Shown piece after piece: positions 11,537 through 23,905 of a stretch of DNA of 64,000 bases. The stretch comes from Codonopsis lanceolata (lineage: Eukaryota; Streptophyta; Magnoliopsida; Asterales; Campanulaceae): positions 80,286,295 through 80,350,294 of the forward strand of contig CM028378.1 in the NCBI GenBank assembly GCA_013146195.2. Direction: 5' to 3'. How positions within the stretch are numbered: position 1 is the first letter of the stretch; each line of letters opens with the position of its first letter. The notes below the pieces were generated by a model. The model was not told where the DNA came from. It did no database searches and worked only from the letters and a program-made list of their open reading frames with translations. The position numbers were made by a program, and so were the translations under genes.

Positions 11537-12826
11537 CTTGGTAGTTCCAGAGCAGGACGATGGTATCAAGTTTCCTTGTGTTGCTAGAGGAATAACAAAT
11601 GCAATTCAAGGAAAATTTGTTGTCAATGAGGATGGTCCCACATCGAAGAAAGTACCCGGGGAGATGAAATATTACTATTTCAAGGAATGGAATGTAATAT
11701 TTCCATATTCAATCCAATTAATTAGTTAATTTATATATGCTTACTATAACATATATTTTTTAACTTCCTAATTGCAGAAACAATACAAGTGCATTGAAAC
11801 TTATCCAGAAAGACAAGTTCGGAAAATTTGGAATACGATGGCTTCGAACAAGACAAACGGATGTGCCATAGGGGCGACAACAATTCACGTAGTGGGCACC
11901 CATCTTGGTGCACGCAACATGAATGGAACCGACATTTGCTATTTTATGCAAATGACAAGGCGAGGAAAAAGTGTGAACAAGTAAGAAAAAATCGTAAGTC
12001 AGACCGCAATGACTTAGGATTAACTAAACATTCAGGGGGGTCAAAGAGTTTTGCCTCACATGAGCTTGCGATGGTAAGAGTTTATCTATTGTCTATATAG
12101 TCTTTGTGGATATACTCTACATTTTAGTACAATCTTGGTTGCTACACTTAATATGTTTTGAGGTTACTCTGTTTATTGTGATAGAACATAAGAGGGAATT
12201 ATTATTCTCTGTCATTACAGATAAAGAAGAAATCCTGACAAAGTGATCACAGAAGATGACGTTTTCCTTAGAACTCACAAGAGAAAGCAAGGAAGTGGCG
12301 AGTTTGTGGATGCTAAGTCCAAAAAAATCTTTGTGAGTTTAATCTAAATGTTTTATTGCTTTTATTAGTTCACTCTAAACATTTAATTATACTCGATCGC
12401 TATTGAAAGATGTATCTTTGATCTCAATGCTCTTTTTATTATTTATAAAATGCAAATAGAAAAGTTATAATATATATATTTTTTTTTACATTTTAGGAGG
12501 ATTATACTGCTCGAAAGAAAGGTGATGGTTTTGATTCCACAGCTTGGGTGGATGTATCAGGTGGTGTTGAAAAGAATCGTTTGTACGACTTTGGTTCATC
12601 GAATCCTGCATCAGAAATCTTGAGTAGCAGCACGATTTCCTCATCTACGCGTTCAAATGGAGATTTCACATAGACCCAAGAGTTTGAAGATAAGTTGACC
12701 GAAAGAGTTGAAAAAATGAGGGATGAAGTCACAACACAAATACATTCCACATATGAGGCTAAATTTGAACAAATGAAAAATGATTTCCAGTTGCAATTCC
12801 AAGAGATGCGCAATTCAAGGACTTAA
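11537..12826 (+). pseudogene. CACTA TNP1-like protein remnant (Transposase_24 / Ptta-En-Spm family)
   Basis: Exon-like blocks follow one another on the plus strand. The first (11537-~11692) follows tttcag and has VPEQDDGIKFPCVARG and MKYYYFKEWN. The next (11779-~12074) has ERQVRKIWNTMA, then, after a frame change near 11830-11870, HPSWCTQ, FYANDKARKKCEQVRKNRKS and HSGGSKSFASHELAM. Next come ITEDDVFLRTHKRKQGSGEFVDAKS (~12240-12331) and a last block (~12498-12826) with an acidic, helical tail. The order RKNR...GGS.SFA.H...E.F..TH is the signature of the plant CACTA accessory protein that binds subterminal repeats. Frame changes and an internal TAG near 12673 show decay. The partner DDE transposase is absent from the element. 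Confidence 0.7.
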
Positions 12827-13078
12827 GAGGCTCCGAGCATCGTCCACGAGCTCCTATTTAGTTTAAAGTATGACAACTTGACAATTCTATGTAGTTTAAC
12901 AAAGGCTACTGAGTTGAGTATGATAGTTTGCCAATTCATTTTGAACCGTAATGTTTGAAGCTTTGTTGACTTTAATTGTTTGTTTTAAGATATTTTAAAT
13001 GAATGTCCAATCAGGTACAATTGATAAATATTTATATACATGATATTAGTTACAAACCAACAATGACTTTTGCAACCG

Positions 13079-13680
13079 AAACATTAGGTTGTATACTTGA
13101 AACCGAAAAATTCGCTTGTTAGTTTAGTTCTATGTGTAACAAATTTGAAACAGAAAACCATATGCAAATTAGGTTGCATACTTGAAACTGAAAAATTCAG
13201 TTACTACTTTAGTTCAATGTGTAACAAATTTGAAACAGAAAAACCTGTTGGAAATTAGGTTGCCTACTTGAAACTGAAAAATTCAGTTGCTAGTTCAGTT
13301 CTATGTGTAACAAATTTGAAACAGAAAAACAAGTTGCAAATTAGGATGCCTACTAAAAACTGAAAAATTCAGTTGCTAGTTTAGTTATATGTGTAACAAA
13401 TTTGAAACAGAAAAAACCAGTTGCAAATTAGAAACAGAAATAAATCAGTTGTTGTTTGCAACAGATATAAAAAAATGTCCTAGGAAACACATCGCAACCA
13501 AAACTACAACTACTTTTTTCCGTTGTAAGGTTTTTGCAACCACAAGAAAGTGGTTGCACAATTTTGCGACGAGGCTTATTGCTATGAACTTTGTTATGGA
13601 CATTTTCCGTTGCAAACATCAATTTGAAACCGATTTTCCTGAATTGCAACCGAAAAAATTTGCTTTTTTTTTTTGTAGTG
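13079..13680 (+). repeat. CACTA 3' subterminal tandem repeats and terminus
   Basis: About four to five copies of a ~77-bp unit (aggttgcatacttgaaactg ... caaatttgaaacagaaaa) are followed by denser ttgcaacc motifs and then gtagtg. The same block is found at 40508-41131, in the second CACTA copy. Confidence 0.8.
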
Positions 13681-13851
13681 TTTTACTTTATATCAAACGG
13701 CGGAGATTGCGTATTTATACTTATATCAAACGGTTGAGATCGATTCCACAACTCCTCCCTCTGCGTCCCCCTCTCCTGTACGACTCCAACTCACAACTCT
13801 TCTCCCTCTCCCTATACTACTCCAACTCCACTTTCCCGTCTTCCAATTACA

Positions 13852-14337
13852 ATGGGTTTCTCCACCATTTATTCAAGCTTCCCTCCATCCGGCCCATTGC
13901 CCTCCCCTCACAAACCGACCTTCGTCCCCGCAGCAAAGGAAATCGCCTTCACGCAAAGGAAACCCACCGTTCAGGTTTTCCGCTGCCACCATTGCCCTTT
14001 CCATCACTCCCTCTTTCTCTCAATCCAGGTACGATCTCTCTCTGCAACCCTTTTTCTTCTCCCTTTTTCTTTATTTTCTTGGTTGATTCGCTTCCTAGAT
14101 CTGGGTGTTTGAAATTGGTGTTGAAATTGGTGTTTGAATGACCGACTGAAATCAGTGTTTCTTCCTAGGAAATCGCCTTCACACAAAGGAAACCCACCGT
14201 TCAGGTTTTCCGCTGCCTGTTCCAGCACTCCCTCTTTCTCTCAATCCAGGTACGATCTGTCTCTGCAACCCTTTTTCTTCTCCCTTTTTCTTTTATTTTC
14301 TTGGTTGATTTGCTTCCCATGATCTGGGTGTTTGTCT
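13852..14337 (+). other. Exon-like block with internal 170-bp duplication
   Basis: An ATG at 13852 opens a Ser/Pro-rich reading frame (MGFSTIYSSFPPSGPL...) that runs to a good 5' splice site, cag|gtacga, near 14030. The composition would fit a plastid transit peptide or a UTR-rich first exon, but I do not recognise the gene. Bases 13939-14111 (gaaatcgccttcac...gggtgtttg) are repeated at 14169-14337 with few changes, including the splice site. It may be a real first exon with a local duplication, or a gene fragment. Between 14340 and 14840 only T-rich, intron-like sequence is seen. Confidence 0.35.
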
Positions 14338-14841
14338 GAAATATGACCGACTGAAATTGGTGTTTGAATTGGTGTTTCTTCCTTGATTATCTGTTTTCTC
14401 TGTTTCTGATGTCTCTTTTATTGATTCCGTAGCATTCAGATAATATTTTTTTATTAATTGATTTCGTTGGTTCAGATAATGTTTTGTGTTAATTGATTTC
14501 ATTGATTTCGTTTCTGATATTTTTTATCAGAAACATCAGATAATATGTTTCTGATGTTTCTGTTTTCTCTGTTTCTTCTCCCTTTTATTTTTTATTAATA
14601 GTATTTATTTAACAGGTCTATGTGTATAGAGATTATAGAGTTTGCCCGGTTTGCTTTTTATATTGCAATGTTTTGGTTTAATTGTAGTTTGTTTTATAGG
14701 TAAGTATGTTTTTGTTTAATTGTAGTTTGTTCTGATCAAGATTCTTTCATTGTTTGGTTCTTTATTGCAACTAATTTTATTACAAATTAAAGGTCCGAGT
14801 AAGATAAACATGAAAATGTACTCGATTTTGATTGATGTAAG

Positions 14842-15165
14842 CTACCAGCTACCGCCATCCATGTCCATGAGACTGAAAATCTGTAAATGAAACTCAGACC
14901 ATATCACTACTTGGCAACATTCAATACCATTGTTATCTACCTTCTCAGGCCCAATGGCCTGTGCTCCACCAGCGCCAGTCCCGCCGGATATTTCCTCAAG
15001 CGACCGACCTTTTGTTTCCGGCACCAAGAAAGTGAAGAAAAACCCGATCAGATTCACGAATGCCAGTGCAACAATTGCCTTTTTTATCCCGTTAGCATTC
15101 TGAGTAGTTTTGAATTCCAAATGCCCCAACAATGGCACCTTTATCTGCTGCTACTAAAATACCAT
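14842..15165 (-). pseudogene. 3' end fragment of a Pht1-type phosphate transporter
   Basis: The minus strand encodes KGAIVGAFG, then after a one-base frame change NANGIKKAIVALAF and VNLIGFFFTFLVPETKGRSLEEISG. This is the last transmembrane helix and the cytosolic LVPE(T/S)KG(R/K)SLEE(I/M)SG motif of the Pht1 H+/phosphate symporters (MFS). The rest of the ~520-residue protein is absent. The frame change and the missing 5' part make it a gene fragment. Another MFS sugar/phosphate transporter is possible but less likely, given the SLEEISG ending. Confidence 0.65.
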
Positions 15166-15199
15166 GATAAGTTGATGCATAAGGTTGTGCCCAACAATT

Positions 15200-16149
15200 G
15201 GTTAGGTTTTTTTTCCTTTTATGTCGAGGGGTTGTCTCTTTCTTCCCCTCCCTCCCTTTCTTTAAACTCTTACGGAGACCCATGATGGCTGTGATGGTGT
15301 TCCCCCACTGTTGCTACATCGGTTTCCCTATACCCCAAGCCATATGTTAGAAGGACTGGCCCCATTCCCACTTAAAAAGTTTTAGGTTTGTCTATTTTCA
15401 GGTTATATATGGGTAATGGAGTTTTACTCGACGTTTGCGGCTTGGTCTAGGCAGGGTGGTCGTCCTTGGATGGTAGTGTCGATGGTGTTTTCCTACAAAA
15501 CAACTTCGTGAACGAAGGCATTCTTAGGTTGTGTGATTCGGCCAATAAAGGATTCAATGTTGATTATCCGAGGGGGTTTCATCGTGACTGGGTGTGGTAA
15601 TATTGTTGGTGCATCGGCTGAAAAAAGAACACAATTCACAAGGCTGAAATAAGACGAATGTGGTCACAGATTATGTGTGGACATTGGGCAAAACATTCAG
15701 TAACTCGAACACCACAACAGTTTGTGTACTTCGATATGTATTTGGCACTATTCAAGACTTTGTCTATGAAACATTCCTTTCCGCTTTATGTTTCCTTCTA
15801 TAAGTTCTACAAAATTTGGAAACAAAGATGCAACCTTTCAAAATAATATTAGATGTTAGTCAATCAACTAAGCCAATCATAAAACTTTCCAAAAGCTACA
15901 CCAATCCGATCCTACAATGTTGGACACAGCTTGATGATCTTTCCAAGCTAAACACTCCTACCTACCTACTGTACCTAGATAAAACCATTCCATATATTAA
16001 TATAATTATACACAAATAAATAAAAGTAAATAAATATAAATAAGGTAAATACCAAGGAAAGCATAACCTAATTTAAAGTTAATCTTTCTATTACTAATCA
16101 CTAAAACAACAACCACCGTTGTCATGTGTAAATGAGAAAACCTTTATTG
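15200..16149. other. Intergenic, AT-rich, no gene seen
   Basis: No convincing coding region. The last ~130 bases (about 16020-16149) include ccaccgttgtcatgtgtaaatg, a distant match to the ttgccgttgacatatgg phrase of the tandem unit that follows. The ancestral repeat may therefore have extended here. Confidence 0.5.
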
Positions 16150-19100
16150 CTTTCTGTTTCATATTCCTATTAAAACTAAATTTTGTCCCTTTTGAAATTT
16201 ATGAGAGATTCTTACTAATAAAAAACTTATAGATAAAAATCATAAAACTATCTAAAATTACAATTTTTTGTGAAACAAAAAAACCTTTAAAAGAAATCGA
16301 CGCTGTCATGTGCCAGCATTATGTTTTTCTTTTTCTTCATATTTCTACTAAAACAAAATTTTATCACTTTTGAGATTTATTAGAGAGTTTTACTAATAAA
16401 AAATTTACATATAAAAATCATAAAACTATACTTTAAATTATTGATAAATAAATAGATTTTGGATGTAGTTTCAAGAGAAAATTTATAATAGAGATTTATA
16501 GATAAAAATATTAATTGTCAATTAATCTATTAATTATAATATAAATACTAAAATAGAAATTGCCGTTGACATATGGTTGCTTTATGTAAAATGGTTGGCA
16601 TCTCATTTTTGGTTCTCTGTCCGTACCCTTTATTTATGTTTTTTTCTGTCAATGGTTGGAGTAATTGGATTTTTGAGCTGGGTTCAATTTGATTGGTAAG
16701 CCAGTGCTGTACGGTTTTTGTTGAATGTTGATGCTATGGTAGTTTGGTTGGGTGCATGTTTGGTTTGAGTCCAGTTTTAGGAAGAAAGAGTCATGCAAGA
16801 ATATTCCAAATGCCCCAACAATTGCAAGTGAAGTCATGTAAGCCTTTGCAAGCCTGAAACTATTCCTTATTCTGCAGGATGACTGTAAGGGCCATCTAGA
16901 AAAAAAGTAGTCATAGGTCCCTTGAGAAGTGGAGATACATCTTACCATCTTAGGTACAAAGTTACCCTATTCACCATTGCATAAGCAAGTGTTAATCTCC
17001 AGTCCCTTCGTTTACGGCTTAAAGGTCTTCCTTTTGCCAAAGGGTCCCTATTTTCTTTTACATCTGCCAACCTCCATATGCAGTTCCCTGTTTCTGTTTC
17101 AATGGACTTTCTGTTTCATATTCCTATTAAAACTAAATTTTGTCCCTTTTGAAATTTATGAGAGATTCTTACTAATAAAAAACTTATAGATAAAAATCAT
17201 AAAACTATCTAAAATTACAATTTTTGTGAAACAAAAAACCTTTAAAGAAATCGACGCTGTCATGTGGCAGCATTATGTTTTTTCTTTTTCTTCATATTTC
17301 TACTAAAACAAAATTTTATCACTTTTGAGATTTATTAGAGAGTTTTACTAACAAAAAACTTACATATAAAAATCATAAAACTATACTTTAAATTATTGAT
17401 AAATAAATAGATTTTGGATATAGTTTCACGAGAAAATTTATAATAGAGATTTATAGATAAAAATATTAATTGTCAATTAATCTATTAATTATAATATAAA
17501 TACTAAAATAGAAATTGCCGTTGACATATGGTTGCTTTATGTAAAATGGTTGGCATCTCATTTTTGGTTCTCTGTCCGTACCCTTTATTTCTGTTTTTTT
17601 CTGTCAATGGTTGGAGTAATTGGATTTTTGAGCTGGGTTCAATTTGATTGGTAAGCCAGTGCTGTACGGTTTTTGTTGAATGTTGATGCTATGGTAGTTT
17701 GGTTGGGTGCATTTTTGGTTTGAGTCCAGTTTTAGGAAGAAAGAGTCATGCAAGAATATTCCAAATGCCCCAACAATTGCAAGTGAAGTCATGTAAGCCT
17801 TTGCAAGCCTGAAACTATTCCTTATTCTGCAGGATGACTGTAAGGGCCATCTAGAAAAAAAGTAGTCATAGGTCCCTTGAGAAGTGGAGATACATCTTAC
17901 CATCTTAGGTACAAAGTTACCCTCTTCACCATTGCATATGCAAGTGTTAATCTCTAGTCCCTTCGTTTACGGCTTAAAGGTCTTCCTTTTGCCAAAGGGT
18001 CCCTATTTTCTTTTACATCTGCCAACCTCCTTATGCAGTTCCTTGTTTCTGTTTCAATGGACTTTCTGTTTCATATTCCTATTAAAACTAAATTTTGTCC
18101 CTTTTGAAATTTATGAGAGATTCTTACTAATAAAAAACTTATAGATAAAAATCATAAAACTATCTAAAATTACAATTTTTTGTGAAACAAAAAAACCTTT
18201 AAAAGAAATCGACGCTGTCATGTGCCAGCATTATGTTTTTCTTTTTCTTCATATTTCTACTAAAACAAAATTTTATCACTTTTGAGATTTATTAGAGAGT
18301 TTTACTAATAAAAAATTTACATATAAAAATCATAAAACTATACTTTAAATTATTGATAAATAAATAGATTTTGGATGTAGTTTCAAGAGAAAATTTATAA
18401 TAGAGATTTATAGATAAAAATATTAATTGTCAATTAATCTATTAATTATAATATAAATACTAAAATAGAAATTGCCGTTGACATATGGTTGCTTTATGTA
18501 AAATGGTTGGCATCTCATTTTTGGTTCTCTGTCCGTACCCTTTATTTATGTTTTTTTCTGTCAATGGTTGGAGTAATTGGATTTTTGAGCTGGGTTCAAT
18601 TTGATTGGTAAGCCAGTGCTGTACGGTTTTTGTTGAATGTTGATGCTATGGTAGTTTGGTTGGGTGCATGTTTGGTTTGAGTCCAGTTTTAGGAAGAAAG
18701 AGTCATGCAAGAATATTCCAAATGCCCCAACAATTGCAAGTGAAGTCATGTAAGCCTTTGCAAGGCTGAAACTATTCCTTATTCTGCAGGATGACTGTAA
18801 GGGCCATCTAGAAAAAAAGTAGTCATAGGTCCCTTGAAAAGTGGAGATACATCTTACCATCTTAGGTACAAAGTTACCCTATTCACCATTGCATAAGCAA
18901 GTGTTAATCTCCAGTCCCTTCGTTTACGGCTTAAAGGTCTTCCTTTTGCCAAAGGGTCCCTATTTTCTTTTACATCTGCCAACCTCCATATGCAGTTCCC
19001 TGTTTCTGTTTCAATGGACTTTCTGTTTCATATTCCTATTAAAACTAAATTTTGTCCCTTTTGAAATTTATGAGAGATTCTTACTAATAAAAAACTTATA

Positions 19101-22100
19101 GATAAAAATCATAAAACTATCTAAAATTACAATTTTTTGTGAAACAAAAAAACCTTTAAAAGAAATCGACGCTGTCATGTGGCAGCATTATGTTTTTCTT
19201 TTTCTTCATATTTCTACTAAAACAAAATTTTATCACTTTTGAGATTTATTAGAGAGTTTTACTAACAAAAAACTTACATATAAAAATCATAAAACTATAC
19301 TTTAAATTATTGATAAATAAATAGATTTTGGATATAGTTTCACGAGAAAATTTATAATAGAGATTTATAGATAAAAATATTAATTGTCAATTAATCTATT
19401 AATTATAATATAAATAGTAAAATAGAAATTGCCGTTGACATATGGTTGCTTTATGTAAAATGGTTGGCATCTCATTTTTGGTTCTCTGTCCGTACCCTTT
19501 ATTTCTGTTTTTTTCTGTCAATGGTTGGAGTAATTGGATTTTTGAGCTGGGTTCAATTTGATTGGTAAGCCAGTGCTGTACGGTTTTTGTTGAATGTTGA
19601 TGCTATGGTAGTTTGGTTGGGTGCATTTTTGGTTTGAGTCCAGTTTTAGGAAGAAAGAGTCATGCAAGAATATTCCAAATGCCCCAACAATTGCAAGTGA
19701 AGTCATGTAAGCCTTTGCAAGCCTGAAACTATTCCTTATTCTGCAGGATGACTGTAAGGGCCATCTAGAAAAAAAGTAGTCATAGGTCCCTTGAGAAGTG
19801 GAGATACATCTTACCATCTTAGGTACAAAGTTACCCTCTTCACCATTGCATATGCAAGTGTTAATCTCTAGTCCCTTCGTTTACGGCTTAAAGGTCTTCC
19901 TTTTGCCAAAGGGTCCCTATTTTCTTTTACATCTGCCAACCTCCTTATGCAGTTCCTTGTTTCTGTTTCAATGGACTTTCTGTTTCATATTCCTATTAAA
20001 ACTAAATTTTGTCCCTTTTGAAATTTATGAGAGATTCTTACTAATAAAAAACTTATAGATAAAAATCATAAAACTATCTAAAATTACAATTTTTGTGAAA
20101 CAAAAAACCTTTAAAGAAATCGACGCTGTCATGTGGCAGCATTATGTTTTTCTTTTTCTTCATATTTCTACTAAAACAAAATTTTATCACTTTTGAGATT
20201 TATTAGAGAGTTTTACTAACAAAAAACTTACATATAAAAATCATAAAACTATACTTTAAATTATTGATAAATAAATAGATTTTGGATATAGTTTCACGAG
20301 AAAATTTATAATAGAGATTTATAGATAAAAATATTAATTGTCAATTAATCTATTAATTATAATATAAATACTAAAATAGAAATTGCCGTTGACATATGGT
20401 TGCTTTATGTAAAATGGTTGGCATCTCATTTTTGGTTCTCTGTCCGTACCCTTTATTTCTGTTTTTTTCTGTCAATGGTTGGAGTAATTGGATTTTTGAG
20501 CTGGGTTCAATTTGATTGGTAAGCCAGTGCTGTACGGTTTTTGTTGAATGTTGATGCTATGGTAGTTTGGTTGGGTGCATTTTTGGTTTGAGTCCAGTTT
20601 TAGGAAGAAAGAGTCATGCAAGAATATTCCAAATGCCCCAACAATTGCAAGTGAAGTCATGTAAGCCTTTGCAAGCCTGAAACTATTCCTTATTCTGCAG
20701 GATGACTGTAAGGGCCATCTAGAAAAAAAGTAGTCATAGGTCCCTTGAGAAGTGGAGATACATCTTACCATCTTAGGTACAAAGTTACCCTCTTCACCAT
20801 TGCATATGCAAGTGTTAATCTCTAGTCCCTTCGTTTACGGCTTAAAGGTCTTCCTTTTGCCAAAGGGTCCCTATTTTCTTTTACATCTGCCAACCTCCTT
20901 ATGCAGTTCCTTGTTTCTGTTTCAATGGACTTTCTGTTTCATATTCCTATTAAAACTAAATTTTGTCCCTTTTGAAATTTATGAGAGATTCTTACTAATA
21001 AAAAACTTATAGATAAAAATCATAAAACTATCTAAAATTACAATTTTTGTGAAACAAAAAACCTTTAAAGAAATCGACGCTGTCATGTGCCAGCATTATG
21101 TTTTTTCTTTTTCTTCATATTTCTACTAAAACAAAATTTTATCACTTTTGAGATTTATTAGAGAGTTTTACTAATAAAAAATTTACATATAAAAATCATA
21201 AAACTATACTTTAAATTATTGATAAATAAATAGATTTTGGATGTAGTTTCAAGAGAAAATTTATAATAGAGATTTATAGATAAAAATATTAATTGTCAAT
21301 TAATCTATTAATTATAATATAAATACTAAAATAGAAATTGCCGTTGACATATGGTTGCTTTATGTAAAATGGTTGGCATCTCATTTTTGGTTCTCTGTCC
21401 GTACCCTTTATTTATGTTTTTTTCTGTCAATGGTTGGAGTAATTGGATTTTTGAGCTGGGTTCAATTTGATTGGTAAGCCAGTGCTGTACGGTTTTTGTT
21501 GAATGTTGATGCTATGGTAGTTTGGTTGGGTGCATGTTTGGTTTGAGTCCAGTTTTAGGAAGAAAGAGTCATGCAAGAATATTCCAAATGCCCCAACAAT
21601 TGCAAGTGAAGTCATGTAAGCCTTTGCAAGGCTGAAACTATTCCTTATTCTGCAGGATGACTGTAAGGGCCATCTAGAAAAAAAGTAGTCATAGGTCCCT
21701 TGAAAAGTGGAGATACATCTTACCATCTTAGGTACAAAGTTACCCTATTCACCATTGCATAAGCAAGTGTTAATCTCCAGTCCCTTCGTTTACGGCTTAA
21801 AGGTCTTCCTTTTGCCAAAGGGTCCCTATTTTCTTTTACATCTGCCAACCTCCATATGCAGTTCCCTGTTTCTGTTTCAATGGACTTTCTGTTTCATATT
21901 CCTATTAAAACTAAATTTTGTCCCTTTTGAAATTTATGAGAGATTCTTACTAATAAAAAACTTATAGATAAAAATCATAAAACTATCTAAAATTACAATT
22001 TTTTGTGAAACAAAAAAACCTTTAAAAGAAATCGACGCTGTCATGTGGCAGCATTATGTTTTTCTTTTTCTTCATATTTCTACTAAAACAAAATTTTATC

Positions 22101-23797
22101 ACTTTTGAGATTTATTAGAGAGTTTTACTAACAAAAAACTTACATATAAAAATCATAAAACTATACTTTAAATTATTGATAAATAAATAGATTTTGGATA
22201 TAGTTTCACGAGAAAATTTATAATAGAGATTTATAGATAAAAATATTAATTGTCTATTAATCTATTAATTATAATATAAATAGTAAAATAGAAATTGCCG
22301 TTGACATATTGGTGCTTTATGTAAAATGGTTGGCATCTCATTTTTGGTTCTCTGTTCGTACCCTTTATTTCTGTTTTTTTCTGTCAATGGTTGGAGTAAT
22401 TGGATTTTTGAGCTGGGTTCAATTTGATTGGTAAGCCAGTGCTGTACGGTTTTTGTTGAATGTTGATGCTATGGTAGTTTGGTTGGGTGCATGTTTGGTT
22501 TGAGTCCAGTTTTAGGAAGAAAGAGTCATGCAAGAATATTCCAAATGCCCCAACAATTGCAAGTGAAGTCATGTAAGCCTTTGCAAGGCTGAAACTATTC
22601 CTTATTCTGCAGATGACTGTAAGGGCCATCTAGAAAAAAAGTAGTCATAGGTCCCTTGAGAAGTGGAGATACATATTACCATCTTAGGTACAAAGTTACC
22701 CTCTTCACCATTGCATATGCAAGTGTTAATCTCTAGTCCCTTCGTTTACGGCTTAAAGGTCTTCCTTTTGCCAAAGGGTCCCTATTTTCTTTTACATCTG
22801 CCAACCTCCATATGCAGTTCCTTGTTTCTGTTTCAATGGACTTTCTGTTTCATATTCCTATTAAAACTAAATTTTGTCCCTTTTGAAATTTATGAGAGAT
22901 TCTTACTAATAAAAAACTTATAGATAAAAATCATAAAACTATCTAAAATTACAATTTTTTGTGAAACAAAAAAACCTTTAAAAGAAATCGACGCTGTCAT
23001 GTGGTAGCATTATGTTTTTCTTTTTCTTCATATTTCTACTAAAACAAAATTTTATCACTTTTGAGATTTATTAGAGAGTTTTACTAATAAAAAACTTACA
23101 TATAAAAATCATAAAACTATACTTTAAATTATTGATAAGTAAATAGAGTTTGGATATAGTTTCACGAGAAAATTTATAATAGAGATTTATAGATAAAAAT
23201 ATTAATTGTCTATTAATCTATTAATTATAATATAAATACTAAACTAGAAATTGCCGTTGACATATGGCTGCTTTATGTAAAATGGTTGGCATCTCATTTT
23301 TGGTTCTTTGTCCGTACCTTTTATTTCTGTTTTTTTCCGTCAATGGTTGGAGTAATTGGATTTTGGAGATGGGTTCAATTTGATTGGTAAGCCAGTGCTG
23401 TACGATTTTTGTTGAATGTTGATGCTATGGTAGTTTGGTTGGGTGCATGTTTGGTTTGAGTCCAGTTTTAGGAAGAAAGAGTCATGCAAGAATATTCCAA
23501 ATGCCCCAACAATTGCAAGTGAAGTCATGTAAGCCTTTGCAAGCCTGAAACTATTCCATATTCTGCAGGATGACTGTAAGGGCCATCTACAAAAAAAGTA
23601 GTCATAGGTCCCTTGAGAAGTGGAGATACATCTTACCATCATAGGTACAAAGTTACCCTCTTCACCATTGCATATGCAAGTGTTAATCTCAAGTCCCTTC
23701 GTTTACGGCTTAAAGGTCTTCCTTTTGCCAAAGGGTCCCTATTTTCTTTTACATCTGCCAACCTCCATATGCAGTTCCCTGTTTCTGTTTCAATGGA
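16150..23797. repeat. Eight-copy tandem array of a ~956-bp unit
   Basis: Units start at about 16150, 17107, 18062, 19019, 19976, 20930, 21885 and 22841 (lengths 954-957), each beginning ctttctgtttcatattcc and ending gtttcaatgga. Copies are nearly identical and fall into two subtypes by linked variants (gtgccagc with ggatgtagtttcaagag = A; gtggcagc with ggatatagtttcacgag = B), in the order A B A B B A B' B''. Within each unit two AT-rich stretches of about 110 bases are diverged copies of each other. The right third holds, on the minus strand, an exon-like segment ending at AAGATG|GTAAGATG that is continuous with the fragment at 23639-23905. The recurring 86- and 99-residue reading frames look fortuitous. 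Confidence 0.95.
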
Positions 23798-23905
23798 GTC
23801 CAAAAAGAAAACCCCCTTCTTTTCTGGGGATCTAGAATCATTACCATCCACATAGCTTACTGTCATAGGCATGTCCTTGAAACGCTCTGCCCCGGGAGAT
23901 GACAC
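23639..23905 (-). pseudogene. Unrecognised exon-like fragment, partly amplified in the array
   Basis: A minus-strand frame begins in unique sequence (SPGAERFKDMPMTVSYVDG) and runs into the last array unit (ETETGNCIWRLADVKENRDP, then KGRPLSRKRRDLRLTLAYAM). It looks like real protein: it is charged, has no low complexity, lies between an AG near 23907 and a splice donor in the unit, and stays open throughout. I do not recognise the family. Seven other copies of only the C-terminal part lie in the upstream units. The likely history is that a host exon edge was caught in the repeat and then multiplied. Confidence 0.4.

Larger units (their letters stand above)
3309..13680 (+). mobile_element. CACTA (En/Spm-type) transposon, 10.37 kb, with captured genes
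   Basis: The left terminus is cactacaagaaaacatgg and the right terminus is the inverted form ending ttttttttgtagtg. Both are flanked by the same three bases, ttt (3306-3308 and 13681-13683), as expected for a CACTA element. Both ends carry subterminal repeats rich in ttgcaa and gaaac motifs. Inside, in order, are a PARP2-like gene piece with introns (+), a WG/GW-rich coding fragment (-), a solo LTR inserted later, and a Transposase_24-type (TNP1-like) gene remnant (+). No DDE transposase (TNP2) is seen, so the element is not autonomous. The genomic flanks on both sides share tttactttatatcaaacgg, so it landed in a small local repeat. Confidence 0.88.

Noticed and set aside
16649..23642. Repeated 86- and 99-residue reading frames on both strands of every array unit
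   Set aside because: They recur only because the DNA unit is repeated. Composition and lack of any recognised motif suggest chance frames; only the short exon-like end on the minus strand looks coding.
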